DNA of 64,000 nucleotides from Russula earlei (lineage: Eukaryota > Basidiomycota > Agaricomycetes > Russulales > Russulaceae): positions 62,001 through 126,000 of the forward strand of contig JAGFNK010000085.1 of NCBI GenBank assembly GCA_025769875.1. The letters run 5' to 3'. Shown here piece after piece: positions 32,842-43,681 of the stretch. A program made the translations under genes and the position numbers. Each line of letters starts with the position of its first letter. The first letter of the stretch is position 1. Below the pieces are notes generated by a model. It had not been told where the DNA came from, ran no database searches, and was given only the letters and a program-made list of their open reading frames with translations.

Positions 32842-34191
32842 TTACAGAAGGCCGCACTCCCTCAGATGGATTTGTAGTAGGATGTCCGAGATAGCATTCA
32901 ACACGACTAAGCAACGCGCTTAGCACGCACTCTCTGCGAGGAACAAAGAGGAGTAGACGTACATCGAATCTGGTTCGTATCTGTTGCACAGGTATAGTGC
33001 GCATAAATCTGTTTCGTGGCCGCACTCTGATTGAGACTAACAAAGCGCTGGAGAAGAAATTCGCAAGCAGCAGTGTAGTCGCCACCGCCAGTATATTCAG
33101 GGAAATAGTCCCCCAGTGGTGATCGAGGAAGCTTCTCGGCGAACAAGTCGATCTTGTTGAGGAATAGTATCTGAGGATGGATGAGGCCAAATTTCCAGAC
33201 AAGGGAAGATGGATGCATACGATGGATGTTTTGACGAACCATCGTGAATTGCATATTGAATCAAAGAGTGTGAGCGCCTCTTGCATGCGGTTCTAGGGAG
33301 CAGATGTATGAACATTGGATGGGCTGAACAGGGAATCATCGTCACGACGTACCACGCTCTCATCTTCGTACAGCATCTGATCGTACTCACTGAGAGACAC
33401 AAGGAAGACAAGGGCAGTGACATTCTCGAAACAGTGAATCCACTTCTTTCGCTCGCTTCGCTGGCCACCGACGTCGAATAGTTTATATGTAAGCTCGCCG
33501 ATCTTGAAGGCTGTTTCGGTGATGCCGGTGGTTTTGACACGACTACGAAGGATATCCTGATCGGTGGGCATGTAACGAGGGTCGGCCATGCGGTCGATAC
33601 TACCGAAGTAATACACGGCGGAATCATTGAGCTGGAACTCGCGAGAACGGTTGACGGCTTCACGGACGCCGGGGTCTCGCCAGAGTCCCCTGACTGCATC
33701 GGCGAGGTCTCCAGGAAGGACGTCGGACTCTATTTGTGGGGGTAAAGAAAGAATGACCGCACGGCGGGCATCATTCTGAGGGGAGAGAGAGATGTCCAAC
33801 TGAGGCATGGCTTCGAGGATAGCACGCATCGATTGAATGGTATTGGAAAAGATGATCTCTTTGTATGATTCACGCTCTTGCTCAGAGTAACCACCATGGT
33901 GAATGAGCTTCATCTGCTTGAGCACAGTGGACTATGGGAGGAAGGGATATTTTTGTGAGGGAGGATGGGTGGGTGAGAGGATCGAGAAAGATACCTTGCC
34001 AGACTCGCCGGCACCGAGCAACAACATCTTGACCTCGTTCTTCGCCATGACCTTGTCGCGCCTGAGTTGATTCTCGATCTCCTCATTTCCTGCGAAAAGT
34101 CGGATAAGGATAAGAAAATGATAGAGAGGGGGAAAGGTGACGCACGGGCTCTGGCCTCTTCGTCGATTGCGGATGATTGAACACAGCCCAT
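32842..34191 (-). CDS. Heterotrimeric G-protein alpha subunit, group I (Gi-like)
   Basis: Plasma-membrane signalling GTPase coupled to pheromone or nutrient receptors in fungi. Six exons on -: 34191-34146, 34089-33995, 33931-33353, 33292-33221, 33170-32963 and 32906-32842. They give 354 residues, the exact family length. It starts MGCVQSS, a myristoylation (Gly2) and palmitoylation (Cys3) signal. Nucleotide-binding motifs are all present: GAGESGKS (40-47), RSRVKTTG with Arg178, DVGGQ with Gln204, NKID and TCATDT. The tail ECGLL keeps the pertussis-sensitive Cys at position -4, which places it in fungal group I. All introns are 43-58 nt with GT-AG ends and keep frame. Nothing is broken. It is probably transcribed from the 0.8 kb region to its right. 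Confidence 0.97.
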
Positions 34192-35008
34192 GATAAGAGA
34201 AGAAGAGGTCGGTGGGAGGGATAAGAGGTATGGTAGTGAGTGGGAGGGAGGGTGCGACGACGCAACGGGGGATGACAAGTGGTGGGCGCGGAAAACACAA
34301 ATACCACAAAATATCGCTCATCGGGTATCCGGGCGGGCGGCTACTCGCCCTTTACCTTGTTCTCGTTCTCTTATCGTGATCTCGCCCATCTATCCGCTTT
34401 TCGCCCACCGACCGGATGACTTTGCGCCCCTCATACACGTTTGGGAGTTTGGCAGGCTTCAGCCCTTTGCTCACCCAGTTGCCATCAACAACAAGGATCC
34501 CCTTGTTCCCACAACCATGAACGCGCCCGTGCCTGTGGTTGCCTCTATCGGAATAATTGGTTGTGAACAAGGCCGCCACTTTGGACTGTGGCCAAGACTC
34601 ACCTGCAATTGGCTATAGATAATTGTTGATCCCTCATCATCCAGTTTGCAACACACTGCGTCAAGACGCGCCCATTCATCTCGGCGGTCGTAAGCCGTAC
34701 AGGTAAACTAGCCAAGTTGAGTGGATCCCTCCCCGCGCCGTGCCATGGCTCATTGGTATGTAAGCAATTCAGAGCGCCAAATCAGTGGCGCTAGGACACA
34801 CATCGTTCGTCTCACTTGCTGTCAACATGATGTGAAGTAAGCGACAATTTCCGAAGCATGTGAGGTCATTCTTTGCAAGCCGTGTTCACCGATTACCACG
34901 CATACAGAGGTAACACAAACGAAATACTACATGGCATTCTGGCGTGTGTATCTGACAGACGCAGGCAGCCGACACTTTATACACCTTCAAGCTCATTGCC
35001 CAACACTA
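34192..35008. other. Intergenic region between G-alpha and Dap1
   Basis: Upstream region of G-alpha (-) and 3' flank of the Dap1-like gene. No gene seen; the 142-codon + frame has no protein features. Confidence 0.5.
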
Positions 35009-35693
35009 TCACTTGTTTGCAACCGCGGCCGGCAAGTCAACGACGCGACCGACGATGTCATATCGTTTCCTGCGGAAAATCTCAACATCCGGATGGAAAG
35101 AAAATGGGGAGGGGGGACGCACGTAAAGAAAGCATGCCAATCGTCGAGGGTCTTGCGATCCTTCTCCTCGAGCGTGCTCCAATCCGCCACCGCGTCCTCG
35201 GGCTTGAGGCTCGACAGTCCGAGGCCGCGTGACCCGTCCTTGCCCGCGAAAATGGCGTAAGAGCCGCCCGGTCCGTACGTCTCGCGCTTTCTCGTCACGT
35301 TAAACACGGTTCCTGTGGGCGCGTGGAAGCAAAAGGGAAATTTTTGAGGGAAAAAAAAAAAAGAAGGGGGGGGGGAAGCGACAACGTACCCTTGATGGCT
35401 ACGTACACCGGTTTGTCAGGGTCGCTCCCGTCGAATGCCTTGAGCTCCTCCTGAGTGAACGGGTCGTCCTTGGGCGGGGCTAGATCCGTGCGTTCCGGCT
35501 GCATGATGGAGCCAGCGGCAGTGTTAGCGTCTTTGCGTTTCTCTGTGGGTGCTGTTGCTGGTGCTGCTTCGGTCCCGGTCTCGGTCTCGGTGTTGGAGAC
35601 TGCTGCTGTGAGGCGTTGGAGAAGGATGGCGAGGGGAAAGGCAAGCGCGAGCCCGTAGAGCGTGAGGTCTCTGAAGGAGAGCGTCATCGTCAT
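35009..35693 (-). CDS. DAP1: Dap1/MPR-type haem-binding protein (cytochrome b5-like)
   Basis: Membrane-associated progesterone-receptor family. In fungi Dap1 binds haem and supports P450 enzymes such as Erg11 in sterol synthesis at the ER. Three exons on -, 35693-35390, 35312-35123 and 35069-35009, give 184 residues. An N-terminal hydrophobic anchor (LTLYGLALAFPLAILL) is followed by a low-complexity linker. The cyt-b5-like domain has FTQEELKAFDGSDPDKPVYV, IKGTVFNV, YGPGGSYAIFAGKDGSRGL (the haem-ligand Tyr lies in YGPGGSY by analogy) and WHAFFTKRYDIVGRV. Two ATGs lie six bases apart; I use the first. Exon joins are all in frame. Confidence 0.9.
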
Positions 35694-36248
35694 CACCGGT
35701 TTGCTCTTCACTCCGATGCATTGCGTAATACAAAGATCGCCCCGGATCCCGGCCACCTCCCGGCAACTCGCGGCAGTCGCCGGCCGTCCGTTCCGGAGCG
35801 CCAGTTTCAACTTTCTCCCTTCCTGGGTCCCCTGGGCCTCCCTCCGTACACCCTGTTCTGCTCTGCCACTCAATCGGTTACCTTGCACAACCGAGCGCTC
35901 TCCGTACCCCGTCGTTTTGATCTTGTGGGATCTTGTGGCTCCTTGTGACGTAAATACATCATGCTGTGCTGAATGCATGTATGCACTACATGTTACCCCA
36001 ATACTAATACAGTTTACACACACAACATCCGCTCTGCCGCCTGCAGCTTACACAACGATTTCTCCAACTCGGCGCCGGATAGAGAAGAGTCGGTACTGTA
36101 GTAAAAAGCGGTAGGTGGTCACCAAAGATCAGACATGAAGTCCTGCGTATCGTACGCATGTCAACATGTGGTAGACATGGCTACAGTCAATAAAATAATC
36201 GGATGCATCGTAAGAATTCATCGCGCCGGGCCAATGTACGCTGCATCT
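35694..36248. other. Short intergenic region upstream of Dap1
   Basis: Promoter of the Dap1-like gene and terminator side of the Sec2-like gene, both on -. No additional gene seen. Confidence 0.4.
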
Positions 36249-37841
36249 TTACTTGCCCCAGGGGACCGCCATCTCGGCCTCGCTCGGCGGAGAGTACAAT
36301 GTACCGATCTTCGGCAACGACAGGCTCGTCTCTGCGGCATAATCGGCATCCTCTTCGCCAAACGGAGCGCGTGCCCACGGCGAGTTGAGGAACCCGTCTG
36401 CCGCAGACGGGGGTGGCGGCGCAGGTGGTGGTGCGGTGGTGCGGAGATGCGACAACCTGTGCGGATGCGGCAGCGGCATGGGTGAGCCCGTGCGCGATGC
36501 CGGCGCCGAGTCCGACAAATGGGGTGGTGGGACATAGAGAGGTGCGGGTGAGGGAGGCGCATCATCTGTATCCCGCACGTTTGTCGATATCACGACTTCC
36601 CTCGCGGATCGGGACGGTGATTGCGCGCTTGGCGGAGGTGGGGAAGGAGGTGTCGGCGAATCGCCTGGGCGGGGTGATACGACCGGCTGTTGTGAGGAAG
36701 AGCGTGAGTGGGTGCCAACGGTCGAGTGTTGGGAGGGCTCGATCCCATTGACGTGAGGTCGATGTGTGGTTTCAATGCGCATGCGATCTTCCTCAATCAA
36801 GCGCAGGGCGGATTTGAGAGCCTCCTTTTCGGCGTGCACTTCCTTGAGCTCATCTTCTGCTTCTGCGCGCTTGATCCGCTCTACCTTCACCATCTGGTTC
36901 GCCTAACATGTCATGTATCGATCAGCACAACCAAGCCAACAAAGACGCGGGAAAGCTACGGACTTCCTCAAACAATGCTTGGCTTAGACTCTCGAGTTCG
37001 CTTTCTAGCTCACTCTTCTCACGCGTAATCTTCTCCGACTTGCGCTTCTCCATCAAGAGCTGCTCACGCAATGCATCAAGCTCGCCGTTGTTGGCTAGTG
37101 GAGGCGCGACGAGTGAGGGTAACGACGCGGATGTTAGGTGGCTCGCTGCAGGGTGTGATGCACTCTGCGACCTTGACGCCCGTGGCGGCGAGTTTGGAGG
37201 CTGCGTTGGCGTGGATCGCCCACCGCCTGTCAAGCGGAAACGGAAGAAGCGTAAATCAGTCTGTGGCGTGGGGGCAGGGGAGGGTGCGCGACTATCGCGA
37301 TCAGAGCCTGGAGAGTCCGGCGCGCCCTGTGTCTCATTCTCACTGATGCTCGTCGGCTGGGACTGAGAGGCGGCTAGGGACGCGGTCGCAGGGGAAGGTG
37401 CCGACTGTGGAAAACTGGTATCGCGCGCCGAGCGGCGCCAGCCAACATCTTTGGAAAGTGAGCCGGATTTCAGCGCATCCTCAAGCATCTCGTTATTTGC
37501 CAGCGCGAGCTTGAGATTCGATTCGGCAAGCGTGAGTTGGGTCTCAAGATCGGTGGTCTTTTGATAGGACGATTTGAGTGTCTCGCACTAGCAATAGGTC
37601 AGCAGTAGCTGCGGGTGCGATGGGGGAGAACATCAGTAGAGTTCCACAGAAATCTCACCATTTCCTCCACTCTGGCCACCATGAGGATTAACGCCTCGCG
37701 TAGATCTTCTTCCTGGCCATGGCGCTGAACTCTCTTGCAGTCACGCAGTTCTTCATCAATGGAATCAAAATTCGTCACATGTTTAATAACATTGACAGGA
37801 TAGGTACGTTGGGGGAGAGGTCCAGAGTTGAAGGAGAACAT
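36249..37841 (-). CDS. Sec2-like Rab guanine nucleotide exchange factor
   Basis: Sec2 proteins activate the Rab Sec4/Rab8 on secretory vesicles through a long parallel coiled coil. Exons on - are 37841-37659, 37587-36964 and 36902-36249, giving 486 residues. Two coiled-coil blocks are visible: LETQLTLAESNLKLALANNE (first) and REQLLMEKRKSEKITREKSE up to LSQALFEEANQMVKVER (second). The second is the classic Sec2 GEF core; a Ser/Pro-rich linker separates them. The C-terminus is Pro/Ser-rich and ends near EAEMAVPWGK. The start is uncertain. The frame is open upstream of the chosen ATG all the way into the desaturase gene, so the true start could lie further 5' or the two genes could be transcribed together. 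Confidence 0.8.
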
Positions 37842-38023
37842 GGTCGTGGGGGAGTACAAGGTGAGGCTAAACGTGGACGCGTTTTCCCGTTGCCTTTGCA
37901 CATCTGGAATTCCCTGCACGTGCCCTCTGTGAAAGGTTTCTTGCTTGCGATTGTCCACAAGAAATCTACCAACCCATGACTGCGGCTGGGCGTCAGGGAC
38001 TAGGCCTACAGTGGCTAGACTAG

Positions 38024-39648
38024 TTACTTTCTCCGTCTCACGATGCCACCCTCCCCCTCCTTGCATCCTAGTCCTCCCTCGTCTGCACATCCTCCGTCTA
38101 GTTCGACTGCAAGTGATAGGCTTTTCTTTGACAGGGACGCGCGGAGGGCGCTTTACCCGGGCAAAGATACCGACGTTCCTGTCTCTGATGAAGTTGATGA
38201 TCACCATCGGCCAAGAGGGATGGGAAGGGATGGTGTCATAGAACTCTGGTGCCAGGGCACGCAGCGCTGGCAGCCGTGTCCAGGGAATCGAAGGGAAGTC
38301 ATGGTGCTCGTTGTGGTAACCAACCTGAGGAGAATTACTCCACAGGGACCACAGGGATGGATATACACTCACGTTGTAACAAAGGATATTCAACCAACCG
38401 TAATAAGAATACGTCTCTTGTTGCAAATTGTCCCAAACATAGTGTTCGGAAATGAAATGACCCGCCAGCGGGTGCAAGCTGCCAGCCCAGAAGCTAGACA
38501 TGATGAGATAGATTAAAAAGTGTTTCCCCCCCGGGACAAAGGTCGCAAGGAGAAAATCGAAGGAATAATTGCGTGACTATGCCGATGAAGTGCCAGTAAG
38601 TTAGCTTCTGAGAGCGGACGAAGCCAGGACGAAGGGCATAAAAGAGTATCTGAAACGTGCTATTTCGGATAGAACGATTGGCCGGGAAGTGACAGAGGGA
38701 TGAGACACTGACCAGAAAAACAGTTTTCCAAGGACATTATTCAGAAAGAGGAGTTCCAGTCGCGTGGGGAGATCAACGTCGATCCCGTCTTCTCCAAGGT
38801 ATTTATGGTGCTCCAAATGGTAACCCTGCCAAACCAGACACAGTCGACAAGGCCTCCATCATCAATTCAACGCTTTATTCACCTTGAACGATATGGAATA
38901 TGGGATGCCGATTGGCAAGTTAGCGATGATGGCCAGCACCTTGTTCGCCTTCACGCCTTTGAATGCGAGATTGTGGGTGATTTCATGGATCGCAAGAAAC
39001 AAGTTATGATTAGCAGTGCCGCCAATGACATACGCTACGGCAACAAATTTCCACGAAAGTGGGTGGGTATGTCGGAGTAAGAACGCCATGGCAAATTGCA
39101 TGGCCAAGACCACAAACACGACATATTTCGTAAGCGGCTCATGACCCATAAGCTTGGTGACCTAGAAAGGTGTTTTAGAAGACATATCGCCGAGGAACGA
39201 AAGGGCGTAAAGGCAGATTTATCAAGTGTCATTCGGCCGCAATGATCGGGTGGAGGATCATGGACCAGCAGATCACATAAAATTACGACTGAAGCTCAAA
39301 CTCCTTCTTCACGTCCTCTGCCGGTCCAAGTCCCGGTGGTCCAACAAAAAGACGAGAGTCAATACGCACTTCGGGGTGCGCTTTCATGACGAGTTTGCGT
39401 CTCGAGCGGTGAGGTTCCTCGGTCATCAACCAGAGAAAGTCCGTGGGATTCTGCGGTGTTGTAACCATAGATACTTTGGGGCGCGTGCGAGTTGGGAATT
39501 TCCGTGCGCCTTCCTAACAAGGGCGGGGGGGTCTCTGCTCCACCAAAAAGACTAAAATCTAAGAGACTTGTCTCAGAGATGCGACAAGAAGGACGGGGTT
39601 GGATATACCTATTTCTTCGGCGATCTTGATGTTTGGAGATGGTGTCAT
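38024..39648 (-). CDS. Sphingolipid delta-4 desaturase (DES1/Dsd1 family), one extra base near 38566
   Basis: ER membrane di-iron enzyme that introduces the delta-4 double bond into the sphingoid base of ceramide. I read six exons on -: 39648-39609, 39473-39370, 39161-38883, 38825-38713, 38659-38373 and from 38324 down. The three histidine boxes are HEITHN, HLEHH and HNEHHDFP. Other anchors are DFLWLMTEEPH, NLPIGIPYSISFK, LRPGFVRSQ and SLHPLAGHF. Exon 5 needs one base removed (around TTATTCCTTCGA) to join VTQLF to DFLLATF; exon 5 is then exactly in phase. The 208 nt third intron is unusually long. The C-terminus is unclear: the main frame has no stop until inside Sec2 intron 1, while a one-base shift gives a stop at about 38024. 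Three membrane segments are visible. Confidence 0.88.
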
Positions 39649-39722
39649 AGGAGGTGATTATGTCAGGGTCGCGACGGAGCCCAGAGTGGTGTTTCTTTGT
39701 TTGCTGATTCCTCGCTCTCGCC
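39649..39722. promoter_or_regulatory. 74 bp bidirectional intergenic region
   Basis: Only 74 bp separate the ATG of the desaturase (-) from the ATG of thymidylate synthase (+). Both starts fit their families. The 5' untranslated regions must overlap the opposite gene, or this is a very compact shared promoter. I see a T-rich block (gtttctttgtttgctg) but no TATA box. Confidence 0.6.
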
Positions 39723-40704
39723 ATGTCGCGTCCATCCCCTCCCATTGAACCCCATGACGAGCTACAGTATCTCGACCTTATCAGGAGCATACTTGGTACC
39801 GGAGAATCGCGTCCAGATCGCACTGGTACCGGTACAATTTCCCTGTTCGCGCCACCGTCCCTTCGTTTCTCCCTGACAAACTCAACCCTCCCTCTTATCA
39901 CAACCAAAAAGACGTTCATCCGTGGCATAATAGAGGAGCTTCTCTGGTTTATCGAGGGCCAGACAGACTCGGCTCTGTTATCAAAGAGAGGCGTTAAGAT
40001 CTGGGACGGGAATGGGTCAAAGGAATTCCTCGAGAAGCGAGGGCTGGGCCACCGCCGCGCCGGAGATCTAGGTCCTGTTTACGGCTTCCAATGGAGGCAT
40101 TTTGGCGCCGAGTACGTGGATGCGGACACAGATTATTCCGGTAAGGGCGTCGACCAATTGCGCCAAGTCATTCGTAAAATCAAGGAGGATCCAACCGACC
40201 GCCGCATCATACTGAGTGCTTGGAACCCAGCAGGTTTACCTTTCGCGCTCACACTTTACTGGGTACAAGCCCTGACTTTTTCTCATTACAGACATACCGC
40301 TTATGGCGCTCCCTCCGTGTCACATGATGTGCCAGTTCTACGTGCATCTCCCCTCCCCGGACGAGCCTAATGCACCGCGGCGGTTATCTTGCCTCATGTA
40401 TCAACGCTCCGCGGATCTAGGGCTCGGAATTCCTTTTAACATCGCATCTTATGCGCTACTCACACACATGATCGCGCTGGTCACCGATACGAAGCCTCAC
40501 GAGTTAATAATCCAGCTTGGAGATGCCCACGTTTACCGGGATCACGTCGATGCGCTCAAGATACAACTTAACCGCCAGCCGCGCGCTTTCCCGACCCTCC
40601 GTTGGAAGCGTGACATCACTGACATTGAGGATTTCACATCCGACGACTTCATCATAGAAGGATACGATCCTCACCCAGCTATTGCAATGAAGATGAGCGT
40701 ATAG
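39723..40704 (+). CDS. Thymidylate synthase
   Basis: Converts dUMP and methylene-tetrahydrofolate to dTMP; essential for DNA synthesis. Two exons, 39723-40233 and 40292-40704, give 307 residues. The invariant blocks are all present: [11 protein letters not shown], the [11 protein letters not shown] region, [23 protein letters not shown], the catalytic Cys180 in [27 protein letters not shown] and [13 protein letters not shown]. The C-terminus KMSV is a slightly divergent form of the usual M-x-V end. The single 58 nt intron is GT-AG and in frame. It is divergent from the desaturase. Confidence 0.97.
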
Positions 40705-43681
40705 ATTATTAAGGTGCTAACTTCCCGGACTTCTTTCAGGACTAACCCAAAGTTGTTCTTGGAAACCTTGTCTTATAGTGATACCATAGAATGCCATGCC
40801 TTGTCGAAGTCACGTGCCTATGTCTTGCCTTGTTTTCCTGCTCACTTCCTTTTTTGCTTTGCTGACGGTGCAGGTTCGTTGTTCAAACCTTGGGATTGCC
40901 TATCTGAATTTCTGTCCCAGTGAACTTTGCGTATTGACCCGTAGTTGTCGTTGCTCCAGATTGAATCCCCCCGGCGTGAAGCCCGATGGAAATTTATTAT
41001 GACCTCCCCGATTGTAAGCGTCCTTATCCTTTCGCGCCATTGATTGGGGACATGTGGTAGACACCATTCCATATGGAACGCATGATTTTTTGAGAGGCTA
41101 GTGCCACGGGGACCTAGGTTTAATTTGGTGGCCTCCTTGTGACTGCAGCGTGCAGCGCCAAAAAAAAATAGTACGGAGCCCGTTCAAGACCGATCATGCC
41201 ACACAATACATTGGTCAATAAAAACGCCCTTTTTTTGTTTCCGTCCATCCCTTAGGTGCATCAGAGCCGATTGCAAACGTGCTTCTTTGCGATGGAATCA
41301 ACGTGTCTGTATGTGACTCCGACCCCCGTAATCGACACCTTTCTGACATCTGCATGTTAAACGCACGAACCTCTCGTGTAGGTGTTCTTTACGCTACTCA
41401 AACGTTGGGAATGCGTGTATGTTTATCTCAGGTGTTCCATGGGCATATCCGTTTTGAAGCTTATCGCTTGGGGAACGTGTGCTCGAATAATGAGGCTGCC
41501 TGAAAGAGTTGATCCGGGGTGCTCGAACATTATCAACGTTCACCGAAAATCCCCATCGGATACTCCATCGCCTTCAATCCCCGTTGCACCATCGCCATAG
41601 ATGTCCGATCAGCTGACGTGTCCGAACTTTCGCCAAACGTTGCCCCCGCCCCCCCACACACACACACCCACAGCACGAAATCTTTTCGAGACTCCTTCTT
41701 GCCTCATCTGCCTAGTTTTTGCGGCCATTGACTTTACCTCTTTACCTAAGGGCTCAAGGGGCTCAAGACGATTGTACGGTATGTTGCCGAGCTTGCCTGT
41801 TACCTTGCGACTCTCCCGATTATTAGCGTCTGGTGGCCACGCCATCAGGGCGTGTTAGAAATTCTCATGCATCCTCTGCATTATCGAAACCCGACGGAGC
41901 CTGTCATAGGATACGGGGAGTATCCATCTACTCTTTTTTTTTTTCTCGGTTTCACTCTGTCCTATGAAACAAGCTCATGGTCGAGACATTCAACCGCAAT
42001 TCCATAACCCGCAGCACCAAGGCTCCACTCTAGAATACATCTCGTACACCCCCCGGTACTATCCCCCTTCCATGTCGAGCGTTTTTCCAGCTAAACTTAA
42101 TTTTTTTTACATTCCATTCTTCTCCAGTATTGGCCCCCAACGAGCACGCCACAGCCATCTCGCTGCGGGATACCTACTAGGCACCATTTTACCTTGTTCT
42201 GACTCGTACAATCCACCATTTTAATCGTGCGTCAAACATTCTCGATGTAGATCCGTCACTTCCGGTGCTGCATTCTCCGAACTGCGTAACCGCGCTTTTA
42301 TACCCCTTAGACGGAGCTCCACGGATCATGTCATGGTATCGCCAGCTCCTGAGGTTGGGAGGTTCCACGCCCGTGGCGACACTAGTGCTGACAAAACCCT
42401 CCACTGCAGATCCATACGGTGTATGGCTTATTAATACACCATGAACGGCATGATGAGTATAACGAATGTGTTAGACCCTTTCCGTTGATTGGCGACGGAA
42501 TATTGTTACACTCGATAGGCGCTGCTGACTTAGTGAGCCGGCATTTAACCTACGCACGGCACGCATCTCAGCCCGATTCACACAGTTCCAGGAAGTATTT
42601 ACATGGGCGAGCAAAGCAGGCGCAGCCTCATTTCTGGCTGACTGATACAAGATGACCGTGCGTGTGGTAGTATGTTAAGATAAGGATATTCCGCCACGCC
42701 ACGTGCCCGAAGGCGTTAGTTGTTGACCTCTCATTTGGATTTGGTCGGCGCCCTAATCTGTCTGTCGACATCATGGGCACGGGCACACAACGGTCATGAG
42801 GGGAGTACGCGGCATAGAAGCACCTCAGCATGTGTTGTCGCACGAGATGTGTCAGTGGAGGTGCAGCAGGAGGGATTGTCACGTACATATTAACACCATT
42901 TGTGTTGTGGGGAAATCATTACTGCGGTTTCCTGGGGGTTTCTTTTGACCGTCCGGCTCAATCTAATTCGAATTTACGCAAGCTTTCTTTTCTTTTTATG
43001 TTAACGAGTGTCTTAGCGCAGAAACTGCGAAAAACGTAGAACCTCGAAACATGAACTCGACATGGCATTCAACGGTAAGAACAGGGCGATGCTGTACCTA
43101 TCATTTATCGTATTGCAAGCAGTTACGCCTGACCCTTTTTCTCAAAAAGTAACCCCCCGGGGATGTTCGGGGAGGATGAGAGAATTGCCTGAATTAGGGG
43201 ACCCCAGGCACCCCGGTAAGGAGGTCGATGTCGCCGTTTAACCCGAATCATCAATTAATCACTTCAGCGTGTGTGTTTTTCTGGATGACGCCTGGGCTGT
43301 ACCCTTTGAAACATTCGCAATCGCCATCGTGCCAGATTCTTACCAGGAACGGGGGGAATAGCCGGATCGGTGAAAGGTGCGTTCCGTCCTGTGCGACGGA
43401 ATCATGGTGTCAGCCACGGAGGTGCATCCGTGCCCGAGATTCACCCCCGCTATCTGGTCTTCATGACGCTCGGTCGCTTGATCTCGATGTCGGGAAGGAG
43501 GACGCGTCGACAGCTCCATAAGCCGTAGCCAACGAACGTGACATGGCATTGCTTTCTACCTCATGCCCTTGCGACTGTATTATGTCCCTCGTGAGCCTCG
43601 CTTCGCCAGACATATAAGAATGGCTTCCACCCTCAGTTCAGCCCGCACCTCGAATTTTACAACGGTCTCCTCTGTTATAAC
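40705..43681. other. 3 kb gene-free stretch
   Basis: No protein-coding gene, transposon or RNA gene that I can support. ORFs are under 100 codons without features. There are short simple tracts (T-run at about 41935, CA tract at about 41658). It may hold the long promoter of the zinc-cluster gene or a non-coding transcript. Confidence 0.5.

Noticed and set aside
32147..33286. 379-codon minus ORF
   Set aside because: Runs through G-alpha introns and 3' flank in the wrong frame.
38043..38516. 157-codon + ORF over the desaturase
   Set aside because: Antisense shadow of desaturase exons.
39283..39369. Coding continuation of desaturase exon 2 (RIDSRLFVGPPGLG)
   Set aside because: It is intron read-through; no acceptor restores frame from its end, while the GTGCGT donor at 39369 does.
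40705..43681. tRNA or rRNA genes in the gene-free stretch
   Set aside because: I saw no T-arm/anticodon-arm pattern I could fold with confidence.
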